From positions 35,507,063 through 35,571,062 of the forward strand of contig OZ017795.1 of the NCBI GenBank assembly GCA_963969395.1: 64,000 nt of DNA. The letters run 5' to 3'. Position 1 is the stretch's first letter, and every line of letters starts with the position of its first letter. A program made the translations under genes and the position numbers. This document shows positions 25,301 through 36,371 of this stretch, in pieces. The notes under the pieces were generated by a model. That model did no database searches and had not been told where the DNA came from. It saw only the letters and a program-made list of their open reading frames with translations. This DNA is from Pseudoscleropodium purum (lineage: Eukaryota; Streptophyta; Bryopsida; Hypnales; Brachytheciaceae).

Positions 25301-28278
25301 TGAAAGATCCATCGTTATCAAAGTAGGAACATCAGTTAACAACTCCGGATTGAGGCTGCCTGAAAGCTCGTTATGGCTGACATTCCTGATTGATCACAAG
25401 TTAAGCAAAACATTAATCAGCACCACATTCAACTTTACTATCATGTAGTGACTTACAGTGAGACGGTTATTATTTGTTTTGACAATAATGTGAGGAATTG
25501 TGTGTAAGATTCATATGGTAGGAATGCACTCACAAGTACTGAAGGGTTTTGTGTCCAGATATTTTCGTAAGAGGTCCATTGAATTTGTTGCTTGAAATAT
25601 CCCTGTCACATTACAATTCGTATATTAATGCATGACATCAGGATCCTGGCTAGCAAAACCCAAAACCCAAGACCCTGAATCCTGGTTCGAGGAGCAATAT
25701 TGCATGGTTTTCTTCTAATCTCCGCAAATCAGCTAAGTAAGAATGCTTGTTTACTTACAAATAAGATAAAGGTCCTAATACAGGATTTTGTCCTCCATAT
25801 GCGGTATAATTGACCAAGTAGGGCATAGCTCCAGTGAAACTATTGTGAGACAAATCTCTGCACGTTTCAAAATTATGAAGGTGGATGTCAATAAACAGAA
25901 TAAATTAAACTTCACACTACTATCAAAATAAATAGAATTCATCACTATGAAGAGGAGATCCATAAAGTTAAGGGTAATAACTCTTACACCGACACTGCTT
26001 TGTGAAAATAGCCGATAAGTTCTGGGACTCCAAATTCCCCAGAAAACAAGTTATAAGAAAGGTTGAAAGTTTGCACTGCTTGAAATGAGCTGGTTTCGTT
26101 ATTTGGAATCCCTCCGGTCAACTGGTTGTCACCTATGTTTCTGTCAAGATGAAGCAAATAAAATTTTCATCCTGAAATGTTCAAATTAGGTATTTGATTA
26201 ATTTGATACAGTATTAGGCATTAATTATCTCCACAACATTCAAAAGAAAGTTGTTAAAATTCCCCCAAAATTGAATTCCCCGCATGAAGGCTCCAAATGA
26301 ACAGTTATTTCACACAATGAGCAAGATTCAAATTCCCCATTCTCCTTGATAAATGAAACTTGAAAAACTTAGATTATATTTCAAACTCTTATGACGAATT
26401 CCATAACTGTAAAACAGGCATTAAATATTGTATTATAGGATGTGCATGACCCGTTCCTCTTAGCTGAGGAATCTTATGTGTATTTTGATAAAAGAAACAA
26501 AAAAACTCACAAGTTCTGAAGAAAGACAAATGCATCTTGGCTCCAATCGGGAATCCCCCCAGTGATATTATTTCCATGTAAATCCCTGACATAAAAATTT
26601 GCGTTCAGTGGCATGTTTCAAAGCATGGTAGCACCATCCAAAGCTGGTTTGTGTGCGTGTGCATACTCAATTCAATCCACAAATCAGTAGACAAAGAAAA
26701 TAGATCAATGAGCAAAGAAAACATGTTACTGCGCTTTGTAAAATACTCACAGATCATATAAGCTGTATAAGTTTTCCAATTCAATGGGGAGAGGGCCAGT
26801 CAAATCAGGATTGTTTGTTAGCGATCTGCACACCATGAAAAAGCAGGCAAAGCAGGCAAGCATGATTTAGTTCCCTACTTGAGTTTCAACTTTTTCATGC
26901 CAGTGACAATTGTCATTAGTTCTACATTTAGCAATCTAACGGTCCTGGAGCGCCTACCAAGTATGACCTAGTTTTGCAAAAAAAAATGACCCAGTTTCAT
27001 GAGAGGGTCGTTCTCAACTCACAGGGTCACTAAGTTGCTGAGATTTCCAATGCCTGCTGGAATAGTGCCGGAGAGGGAAGAGTTCGTTAACAACCTGACA
27101 TCCACGACAAACGTCCGTTCTGTTCAGTGTCGTAAGATGAGAAGAAAGTTTTCAAGCATATTCATTCACTTGAACCCTTTTAAGCACCAAGAAGTCATGA
27201 TTTGGCCTCTTGTTTCGTTAAGCAGTTTTGAGGGGTTCACTCAGGGATTTATATTGGTCTTGAAAATTATTAATATTAACCAATACATACAATGTTCTTC
27301 ATTCAATTTTAGGCGTGATAAAACTTGTCCACCTTTAAATGGGTCAGAAATGATCTCCTTACAAGCCAACAATGTCGAGATCCCAGGCTGAAACGTTGGG
27401 CCTGGCGTTGCAAAAGACACCTCGCCAGGGACTGTCTGGGACGCACGGCGTCATGGAGGTGCCGTTCAAAAGGGGGTTCCATCCGGCCAGGTTGATGTGC
27501 ACATTTGGAGTGCTGTTCCATGCGTTCCATAGCTGCCTCATTGCATCCACTGCCATATAGAAATAAAAATACACAGCAGCTCAATCGTCGTGTACTTGAA
27601 AAATGTAGACGAAGCATATAAAACTCTGAGCAAATATCTCGAAACAAGGGAAACAAAGCAAGGCGCATTTACACTCGGTTTGCCCTGCAATGCTCGTTGC
27701 TGTGCACCCAGTGTTGTATCAGGCATTCCCGAATCTGGGAATTAACCTAATTCCTATCAGACAGAAAGTGCTACCCTAGATAGACTATATAACACCTTGC
27801 GTATGTGATTACTTTCACACCCTGTCCACGCCGCTCTACTAGCTTAACTAGTTTCACTACATGGACACACGTTCATGCACTTCACTATGATTTAGATTCG
27901 TTCCAGAGCGCCAAAATTGCGACAAAGCTCTAAAAACTAGGAGTGGATTAGCTAGTGTACTGTATATCTAAGTTCCCAGACGGGCTTCTGGAAAGCTATG
28001 CCAATTTGTGAATTAATTGTTGCCAATTTAACGAATTCGGCATTCACTAATTCAACAATTTCTGTCATAGGCTCATTGAAAAAGCTGTTCTAGACCACGA
28101 TTGAAAAAGCTTGAGATTTCGCAGGGAGCAGAGTCTCACAATCAGAGGGGGCGGGACGAAACGTCACTCTGGCATCCTCCGAACAATTCACTGAAACATT
28201 ACTCTGAGCCTCACTAGCCAAGCTGCTGCTACACAGAATTAGAAATAGTGTACCCACTACAAATCTCATCGTCACCAT
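19398..28278 (-). CDS. Leucine-rich-repeat receptor-like protein kinase, 19 exons
   Basis: Exons, all minus strand: 28278-28203, 27549-27363, 27094-27023, 26825-26751, 26585-26511, 26140-25988, 25857-25759, 25602-25534, 25385-25242, 25127-25053, 24773-24699, 24214-24053, 23894-23806, 23490-23344, 23218-23106, 22927-22717, 22434-22194, 20706-20553, 19706-19398. Every junction has GT/AG ends and the phases join into one frame of about 841 residues. Order: signal peptide (1-25), LRR N-terminal domain with [13 protein letters not shown], about ten LRRs with single-repeat exons of 69-75 bp, a Cys-rich NPYC...CVCQQQC segment (about 425-448), one membrane helix (about 460-484), then kinase. Kinase motifs present: [12 protein letters not shown] (Lys near 549), [11 protein letters not shown] (near 665) and APE, so it looks catalytically active and is an RD kinase. 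It resembles plant LRR-VIII receptor kinases, acting at the plasma membrane. The ligand is unknown. The first splice donor (GTAATG) is the least certain. Confidence 0.88.
22556..22676. repeat. Short tandem array in a receptor-kinase intron
   Basis: About five imperfect units of roughly 24 bp share the core AAAACATCGAAAGATCTATG or close variants. They lie wholly within the intron between the exons ending at 22717 and starting at 22434. Confidence 0.75.
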
Positions 28279-30466
28279 CACCTTCACAGTCGAATTGAAC
28301 GAAACAAGTCGGTATAATTTAACTGGTACAGAATTCTGACCATCAAGTCAACTCTGTGGAGACGTAAAAAAACACTGATAAGGTCAGATGTCAGAAGTTG
28401 TGATTCCTCCTGCAAGTCTGGCAAAACATAATCGTCTCCGAAGCTTGCATTTCGTCACCCTTTAGTAAGTCAGGCTTCGAATTGCACTTGCCGATTACTT
28501 TTCTAAACGCTTTGCCGACTTTCTAACTGCGCCAACATACGAAAGCCAAATCTGGTGAGGTGCGCAGGAGCTTGGAACTAACTAACAGAGAAGCTTTACA
28601 GTAGTCCGCGAACATTCCTGAAAATGGGTTTGCGTGCTCCGTGGTTCCAGATGATGGATGCATATCGAAAGCAAAGGGCGGTGTGCTTGGTTTGCAGCTT
28701 CAACCCAGTGAGCCTGGCTACACTTCCGGACTCCACTTGCTTACCACCTTCCCTGGCCGAAAGTCTTGAGTAGATTCGCGCGAATCTCAGTCACCAGGTC
28801 TGCCTAACTCACGATTCTTCTATTCTAGACTATCGACCTTTCCCAGATGTCAGTGCTGTATACGATAAGAGCATCGTTCTGCAGATGTCCATCTCGTCAA
28901 AACACGTAATAGTCACTTTTCAAAAGAGTGGATGAGATGTTTGCCCAAGCAATGGTAACTTAAATCAAGTCTCCCTAGTTTGCAAAAGAAAAAAGAATAT
29001 CCATCATGGATTGGAATTGTTTGTAGAAGAAAAAGTAGTAAATATTTGTTAGAGTGGTCACACAAGGTAAATAATTATTCAATATAAGCTTGATTGGAGG
29101 TTTAGCAAATATTCAATACAAGCTTGATTGGAGGTTTAGTAAGGGTGTGCAATTCTAGAATGCAAAATGCAAAATTGAGCTTTTGTAGAAGTTTAGGCTT
29201 CTATTGAAGGGCTTGGAGTGCTTGGACAAGGTAGGGACATGCATCACTTTAGGGTTAACGTAAATATACCAATAGTTGATCATTTAAGCAATTTTGGAGC
29301 AAATCATGAGCAGTAGAAGGCAATGGAAATTTTTCATATGTAGAAAGATAGGAAATATGGGGATTATGAATTTTTCAGAATTTTATTCTTGAAATTGAAA
29401 TTACTCTGATTTGGGGGAGGGAAAAAGTGCATTTCACCAATAGCTCAAGTCTAAAGTCTTCCAATTCTGATCATAACTGAATGATTTTCTTGCTCACTAC
29501 TTCTTGCTTTCTTGCTCACTACTTTAGGACATATATTATAACATTATAATTAATGCTCAACATTGAAAAGGACTAAAAAAACATATTCTAACTTTGGTTA
29601 GCAATCTATTCCAATCTTAGTAGGAAATAGCTGCCTCCTATAAGTTAGATATTGGGCATGGTTGACAATTGGTATAGTTACCTTAGTCATGGCGGCTAAC
29701 TCTTATTCTATTGTTTGTGTTTACACACTATAATGAAATTTAGAGTTTAGTTTTAAAATTGGCATGTCTTTGAAAAAAAAGATTTTAATTTTTACAATTT
29801 GAAATTGAAGGATAGTGACTAGTAAGAATTTGAAATTAGAAGAAATGAATTGAGAGATATTGATAATGAGAGGATGCAAATTTGGCATGCTCTACAAAAA
29901 AGAGGTAAATTACTAGGACAACTCCCAAATGTATTGCTACCTACTACCATTGCATATTGAGCAATTACCAAGGTCGAGGGAATTTGAATTTTGAAAGAAA
30001 AAAAAAGTTGACAAGATGAACAAAGCTTGATGAGGAATGCTTGTTTTTTTTCAAAATTCTTAAGAATGAAGAGATTGTTGAATGTAAATGCATATCTAAA
30101 AATGGATGAAATGTGTGATCAATGAATGAAAAATATGTAAATACATTTGCTAAAGTAACAAGAAAATGCAGCCAAAATTCTTACTTTTTTACCCTTCATA
30201 GTAAAAAATAATGTTGAAAAAAATGTTGAAAAAAGTGTCAAACCTAATATATCAAATAGCATATCAAACCTAATATGCCAAAAAAAACTATCAAAAAAGT
30301 GTAAAATTGGTGTAAAAAAGAGTGTTGAAAAGCATGGCCAAAAAACAAAAAATAAAAATTTTGACTTTTTGAGACTACTCAACTCCTTGCCCAAAAATTC
30401 TAAGTTGTCTACATAACCTCTCAAAATTTCCAAATTGCTCGCCCTTGCCCGAGTAGCCTTAGCAAC
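28279..30466. other. Upstream region of the receptor kinase gene
   Basis: This region should contain the minus-strand promoter and 5' leader, but I could not place a convincing TATA box. A tandem duplication of about 31 bp with period 34 lies at 29077-29141, with the core AAGCTTGATTGGAGGTTTAG. About 30180-30420 is rich in GTTGAAAAA repeats and is partly complementary to 31140-31260 on the other side of the hAT element. Confidence 0.4.
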
Positions 30467-30847
30467 CAGGGTTGACAGGACGGTCAGACGTCCGGGACGC
30501 AGACACTATGTCCGCAGCGTCCGTTGACATTCGCAAGTCTAGCAGACGCAGCGTCCGCCTGGACCGTCCGCCGCGCCCGATGTCGCCGTTCGCCTCGACC
30601 GTCCGCCTCGACCGCTTGATTGCTTCGACCGTTGACCATCTCCCTTGTCCGCTTCCCCGACCGCCCTATTCCAACCGTCCCGCGGTCGCCCGTTTGCCCT
30701 GCTCGTCCGCCCATCTCGTCCGCCCCGCCCGTCTACTATGGCTGAGGCGTCCGCTTTCCGACGGTGGAAAGGACGCTGCGTCCGTGCGGACGGACGTTCG
30801 GGTTATAGACACCTTTTTCGGGCGGACGTAGAGATTCGTCAACCCTG
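30467..30847 (-). mobile_element. GC-rich non-autonomous hAT-type element, second complete copy
   Basis: The element is 381 bp with perfect 10-bp inverted ends, CAGGGTTGAC (30467-30476) and GTCAACCCTG (30838-30847). It is the reverse complement of the copy at 9443 along its whole length, with small indels. The 8-bp flanks TTAGCAAC and TAGGCAAC agree at 6 of 8 positions, so the duplication has decayed or mutated. Base composition is strongly GC-rich against an AT-rich background. Confidence 0.88.
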
Positions 30848-32700
30848 TAGGCAACTAATATGCAAATGGCAATGGAATTTGAACCCTTCACCTTGTGGTT
30901 AGTAGAGGAAATTTTTGATTATTTCTTACAACATGTATCAAATTAGAGATTTTTTTGTAATTTGTATAAGAAGATATATCTGTTTAGTATTTCTTGCATC
31001 ATTGATTTTATTTTCAAAGTGTACAATTCTTTAAAAAAAAATTCTTTAATTTCCTTGAAAAGCAAGAGGAAGTCAAATCCAACCCAAATTGTTTCATAAT
31101 TTGGGACCTTTGTGGAATTAATAATGAATTTTCAAAGTAAATCACTTTTTTGCAAATTTTACCAACATACAACTTTTGAAACTCTTTTTGATATTTTTTC
31201 CAACACTCTTTTCCAACATTCTTTTCAACAATAAAAAATTTTACATTTTTTTTAACACTCAATTAGTGTTGAAAAAAAATTGACTTTGATTTTGACACTA
31301 TAGTGTCAAAGTGTTATGAGGTTTATGACATCTCCTTTTTAAAACTTTAGTGTCAAAAATGATATCAAAAATGATGTCAAAAATTCCAGCTATTTTTGGT
31401 AGTGACTTTGTTAGATGGAACAAAGATGCTCTTTGGCCTTAACCGTACTTTCTATCGGTATATTTTTTATCCACTATTTTGACACACATGTAAAATTTTA
31501 GAGAATTAGATATTATAATATAATCAAGGGACATGACTTGTGCATAACATTGTTTACCAATGAGGCATGGGCCCCTTTTGCATCCTTGAAAAGAAGACCT
31601 CTATAATGAAAAAAATCATCTTATATAGTTATATGGCTCTTGTAACCTACCCCGTTCCTTGAATTAATTAATAAGTCCCTCCAAAGTATCTAGCAAAGCA
31701 TAATACCTTCCTATGCATATGGAGGACCATTGCTTTGTTATACAATGTTATGCATTCCCTCCAATTGTGCATGTCAAATGAATCCCCATCTCTCATGTTC
31801 CTAAATTAACGTCACTAAGAGTAGTAAACTAAAGACAACATCATTAGAAGAAATTTGAGGGCTCTAAAAACCAACAAGTTATTAAGCCATGTGAACTCTG
31901 GGAATTATACTGCTGTAGTGGTCTAACGTGGCCGAGACCCTACTACATCATTGTTCAATTTTTTTCAACTTTGTTTTGCATTTGAAGAATTAATTTTTTT
32001 TTTGAATTTTTTATTTATATTGGATAGTTCACTTCGCTGTAGGAAACAGCTACCGAGGAACAAGCTCGAAATAGGCTTTTAGAGCCCTTAGATTTCTTCT
32101 AATACATTTTCATTTTTTCTAAGTAGAGCATCACCACTATTACTTAGTATGCGAGCCTAGCACAATGGTTATTGAGCATGGAAGTGCTATTGCTCTCTAT
32201 TGTGGACTTAGGGACAATGAAATCCAAACCAGCCCACTCAAAAAAATAATTTGGGCACGCCATCTTCCCATGTTAGTTTGTACCATAAGGTAGAAACATC
32301 CAAAACCAGCCCTTTAAGGAATTCAACATACTTGGAGGCATTTTTTCATTTAAATGAAATTTTTGTAGTGTTAGCGAGTGAAAATCATGAATATTAAAAA
32401 AAAAATAGATTTTTTGGATGTCATATATAATTCCAATGCTTTTTCGAAGTTGCAAGTTTTTGGAGTAGTGGATTTGTCCAATAGGTGCACCCAAATCTGA
32501 ACCTTGCAAAAATCAACTCTTAACAAATCAAAATTTATAATGCGTCTTTCAAATGCGTCAACCAATAAGAATCAAACATTCGGATGACATATTCATGTAA
32601 ATAGAGGGATGCTTTAATGGCACTCTACTAGACAAGGGCAAGGGACAAGGATGGATGTTTTCACCTTATTGAGTTGTGATTCCAAGGTATCCTGGAAGAA
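30848..32700. repeat. AT-rich stretch with dispersed repeats and a palindrome
   Basis: A perfect 20-bp palindrome, TTTGACACTATAGTGTCAAA, lies at 31291-31310. The stretch 31540-31765 is related to 42875-43055 and to 50650-50760. Shared text includes 'aatgag.catgg', 'ccttgaaaag.agacc' and 'gaccattg.tt.gttata'. This is a dispersed repeat family of unknown class. No gene was recognised. Confidence 0.45.
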
Positions 32701-32718
32701 CATATGTGAGTTTTTTTG

Positions 32719-33039
32719 TCAACATGGTCCATGAACATGACATATGCATAAACAATACATTACTGTAGCTAAAAAGTAGAACATGCTAAGGTGACATGTC
32801 GTGGAAGAGGGGGAGCAAGATAGCACCGGATCTACAACAACAAAGTCAACATAGCACATATCCTTTGCCGAGTCACGTTTCTTGCGACCCGGTGGCGATG
32901 CTCTTAAGACGCTCTTCAGTGAATCAAGACGAATCGAATGTACAGCCTGCCGCCAGCTCTCACCGACTTCTCTGAGCATCAGCTTATGAATTTCTGGACT
33001 CGATCGGCCCACTCTGTCTCCCTGAAATCCGTGACCCAT
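32719..33039 (-). CDS. Hypothetical open frame, 106 codons
   Basis: The frame starts with an ATG at 33037-33039. Its first half lies in DNA that is less AT-rich than its surroundings and reads like ordinary protein (basic and serine-containing). The second half is rich in Cys, His and hydrophobic residues and looks like chance translation. I recognise no domain. It may be one exon or a decayed gene piece. Just upstream, at 33200-33265, several CAAAACGTC units occur. Confidence 0.2.
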   Translation of the reverse strand: MGHGFQGDRVGRSSPEIHKLMLREVGESWRQAVHSIRLDSLKSVLRASPPGRKKRDSAKDMCYVDFVVVDPVLSCSPSSTTCHLSMFYFLATVMYCLCICHVHGPC

Positions 33040-33199
33040 TTCGTTTACAGACAGGCTTTACAGTATTTCTGAGTCGGTAACAAAACTTATGGCCTCGTGG
33101 CTTTCAACTCATGCACTCGGTGTTACTTGAGGAGAAACCGGATGCTCCAAACTACCCCGTATCATTGAAGCAAGTGTGAAGACAAAAACGTAGTGAAGG

Positions 33200-33265
33200 C
33201 AAAACGTCGCAAAACGTCACAAAACGTTTTGCAGTGAATCGGTAACAAAACGGACAAAACGTCAC
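33200..33265. repeat. CAAAACGTC short tandem units
   Basis: Four imperfect copies of CAAAACGTC/CAAAACGG lie in a row. Related 'gtaacaaaac' and 'gtgacaaaacg' words occur at about 33077 and 33503. Function unknown. Confidence 0.6.
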
Positions 33266-34079
33266 CGTGGCATCGTGTATCAGCTCGCTCTGAATCGCAT
33301 ATTAACGGAGACGTGGGTGACACTTGGGTACATATTCAGTAAAATTATCCATCACCAATACTGTCTTTTAATTTTGCCGTATCTGATGGTGAATGGTTAT
33401 TTGCACTTCGATGTTACAGTTACAGTCGGATCGATTGGTGAAAGTGTGGTCCGTGCTGGAATTTCAGCACTTCGAAACCGGTTGCTTTTTATCCCTGAAA
33501 CAGTGACAAAACGTGGGGTGAGTGAAAAAAGTTGCAAATGACAAAACTTGGGGCTGACTTGGCTACTAACATTAAATCATTTTCAGTGAGAAGCTACGTG
33601 TACCTCCGAATCTCTTGAATGAAAAACAACAGGGTTCACTTTAGTGTTCCACCAATCGAGCTTACACTGGAGGAGCCTTATGCAAATTGGAATAAGTCAT
33701 ACAATTAGGAACAAGATTGAGTACGTTTAATGAAACCCAACTTTGACACTCATTTCCAACCCATTTAAGTCATGAACATATGAATTACATTATGAAAGTA
33801 TGAATCCAAACCAAAGCAGTCAAGCTCATTGATATGAAACCAAGAAGTGAAAAAGAATTAGGTTGATTCCTCTACTCAATACTATTTGCCACCTTCCATT
33901 GCTAGTATGGCAATTTTGGTGTCACTCTGTTTTGATTTTTGTTCTAATCTCCTTGTCTACTCATGTGTCTCTTCTTGTGTGGTTAGGGTTGTATGTCTCC
34001 ATTCTTGTAGGAACAAAAGCACCAAGGTTTGGTGCAACTTTGGAGTGCTAGTGTGTCAATGTACTAGTTTGTCGCTTCT

Positions 34080-34399
34080 CAAGAAAGATGTAGGGAACAA
34101 GATTGAAAGACAAAGAGGAGTGTGTCAAAGCTTCTTACAAACCTAGAGAAGAGGTGTTGTGTCACTTTTGTTATTCAAAATCAACTTGGAACTACATCTC
34201 AATATCTCACACACCAAAACAACTTCATTTTGAAAGAGGTAAATTACTGTATAACATCATTGTAGAGCATACTTTGAGAGAGGTTGGATTGTGTGCTCAT
34301 GAGTGCAATGGGAGAAGCCATGTTTGAATTGTAAACATTTTCTTGTGCACTTGAGATTTGTTCAATAGTATGAGAATTGGAGTGTTGATGACTGGAAAC
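34080..34399 (+). pseudogene. Tc1/mariner-like transposase, N-terminal part, cut by the retrotransposon
   Basis: In shifting frames the translation shows a helix-turn-helix-like segment (SKSTWNYI), then VEHTLREVGL, then RFVQ, a stop, and YENWSVDDWK. This order matches the N-terminal half of Tc1-type transposases up to the residues just before the first catalytic aspartate. It stops at 34399, where the 5' LTR begins. The C-terminal half resumes after the 3' LTR at 41109. Stops and frame changes show it was already decaying. Confidence 0.55.
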
Positions 34400-34572
34400 T
34401 GTCATGGACGTGCTATACCGGGCCTTATTCAGTAGTTTCGTCCCTAATAGAATCTCCACCGCCTTTGCAACAAGGATGCCTCTTAAGAACCTTCTCAAAA
34501 GCGTGGCCTAGTATACAAGTTGTTTCCAATGATTCTAGTAGATTCCAATAGGCTTCATTAGTTTCTATTTGT

Positions 34573-34800
34573 TTCCAGAAGCTTCCATAAGCTCCCGGAA
34601 GGTTCTACTTAGTTCTACTAGTTTTCGGAAGCTTCCACAAGCTTCCGGAAGATTCCATTTGGTTCCACTAGTTTTTGGAAGCTTCTACAAGCTTCCAGAA
34701 GGTTCCACTAGATCCTCCTAGTTTCCGGAAGCTTCCACAAGCTTCCGGAAAGACCTACGGATATTTCCAAAGGTTTCCAAGGCCTTATTCCGGAAGGTTC
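34573..34800 (+). promoter_or_regulatory. Cluster of perfect heat-shock-element trimers in the 5' LTR
   Basis: Five perfect TTCnnGAAnnTTC trimers lie at 34573-34585, 34643-34655, 34693-34705, 34723-34735 and 34788-34800, with further GAAnnTTC dimers between them. This is the known binding pattern of heat shock transcription factors. The last trimer ends 10 bp before the TATA box. The same five lie in the 3' LTR at 40642, 40712, 40762, 40792 and 40857. Heat-inducible transcription is inference by analogy with the Ty1/copia element ONSEN of Arabidopsis. Confidence 0.8.
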
Positions 34801-34810
34801 CTTAGTCTAG

Positions 34811-34820
34811 TATAAATAGA
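34811..34820 (+). promoter_or_regulatory. LTR TATA box
   Basis: TATAAATAGA is a near-ideal plant TATA box, placed just downstream of the heat-shock-element cluster. Transcription should start about 25-35 bp further on. The 3' LTR has the same box at 40880. Confidence 0.8.
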
Positions 34821-35030
34821 GAGTTGAGGGCTATTGTCCCTCACTCTCTTCAACACCAGTTATACCCAGTCATTCTTTGACTTCATGTTATCAATACATC
34901 TTTTAGTTTTCTCATCTTGAAGCACGTTCTGAGTCGTGTGTGAGGAATCCCCTCAAATCTGATCTTGGTTCCGTCCAAGAGTTGCCGTCTGCAACAGTTT
35001 GAAGAGAGTGCATCTTTCTTTAGTTCTTTT

Positions 35031-35042
35031 GATATCAGAGTC
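35031..35042 (+). promoter_or_regulatory. Candidate primer-binding site (initiator Met tRNA type)
   Basis: GATATCAGAGTC resembles TGGTATCAGAGC, the plant retrotransposon site complementary to initiator methionine tRNA. It lies 34 bp beyond the shared LTR end, whereas these sites normally follow within a few bases. Either the true LTR extends further and the 3' LTR has lost its last bases, or the resemblance is chance. Confidence 0.45.
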
Positions 35043-35336
35043 TACTCTTGCAAGATAGAGCGTGGATTATCCCTCTTCTTCAAGGAATTGTGACGCCTTA
35101 GAAGTTGTGGATTATCCACTTCTAAGCTGATATTTTCCTTTTAGCCAGTCTTCATGAGAGTTAGTACATGGACTTGAATCGTCTTCCTATTTCTACAACT
35201 CCAATTACTTTAGAAGTACGTTTTCTATTCAGGTCAAAGGCCGAATTAAGAGATATCATCATTCGAGAGTGAGGCAAAGAATTCTACTTGAATTTTTTGA
35301 GATCTTCACTTCCTGTAGTCATCCCAAGAGTACACA

Positions 35337-36371
35337 ATGCAAAGATTTGTTACTTCATTTACTTGTAAGCCTTCAAGAAGTACTTTATCCGAGATGGGTG
35401 ACGTTTCTGCTATCCAGATGAACGACGTCTTGGTCATGCTGCAGCAGTTGCAACAAGAAAACGCCAATTTGCGAAATACTTTGGAACAACTTCAAGTTGC
35501 CCACGCTCCAGTCCATATTTCGGCACCAGCGACAAATCCAATTCCACCGACGCCAAAGGAGCCTCGAGTAAGTTTGCCAGACAAGTTCGATGGGAATCGA
35601 GCAAAATTTCGAGACTTTGTGAATCAAATTCGGCTTGTTTTCCGCCTTCAACCCCAAAGATATCCAACCGCAGAAATACAAGTTGGGCTCATTGGAACCT
35701 TGCTTACCGGAACTGCGTTATCGTGGTTCTCGCTATTGTTGAAAAAAAATTCTCCACTTTTGGCAAACCTCGATCAATTCTTAAAAGAATTCAATAATAC
35801 TTTTGGAGAAAATGATCGAGCCCTCATAGCAACAACAAAACTTCGAACTCTGCAACAACGATCACGTGCAGCCTCAACATACGCTGCAGAATTTCGACAA
35901 CTCGCTTGCGACGTAGAGTGGGACAACAACGCTCTCATCATCGCGTTTTGATGGGGACTGCGTGACGACGTAAAAGACTTGCTATTGAACTTGCCCAGAC
36001 CGACCACTCTATCTGAGGCCGTGACTCAAGCAGTTAATTGCGATAATCGACTGTTTGAGCGCCGACAAGAGCGCCGATCAACACCTGGATTCTATCGAGC
36101 AGAGTATGCAGCTCCAACTCGCCAAACATCTTCAAGTGTGTCAATGCCAGAGCCCATACAAATCGACGCCTCAAGAGTCAAGAGATTGACTCAAGAAGAA
36201 AAAGATCGACGTCGAAAGGAAGACTTGTGCATGTATTGTGGAAGAAAGAACCACCGCGCACACAACTGTCCTGCGAAGGTTGCAGTTCCAAAGCCGCACA
36301 AATTTCGATACACCTCAAGCACTTCCGAGCCGAGATGTGAAGAAATGGACTCAGGAAACGACATCAGCTAG
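35337..36371 (+). pseudogene. Ty3/gypsy gag, interrupted by one stop
   Basis: One frame runs from about 35337 (a methionine at 35394-35396 is another possible start) to a stop at 36369-36371, broken only by TGA at 35949-35951. It has an N-terminal coiled-coil-like segment (LQQLQQENANLRNTLEQL), a retrotransposon gag domain (KFDGNRAKFRDFV onward, with LTGTALSWF), and a CCHC zinc knuckle, CMYCGRKNHRAHNC, at 36228-36269. Gag packages the element RNA into particles. The TGA is one C-to-T change from a CGA arginine codon. Confidence 0.85.

Larger units (their letters stand above)
34400..34996 (+). repeat. 5' LTR
   Basis: The LTR is 597 bp and runs from TGTCATGG to GCAACA. It carries the heat-shock-element cluster and a TATA box. 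Differences from the 3' LTR are few and mostly transitions. Confidence 0.92.
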
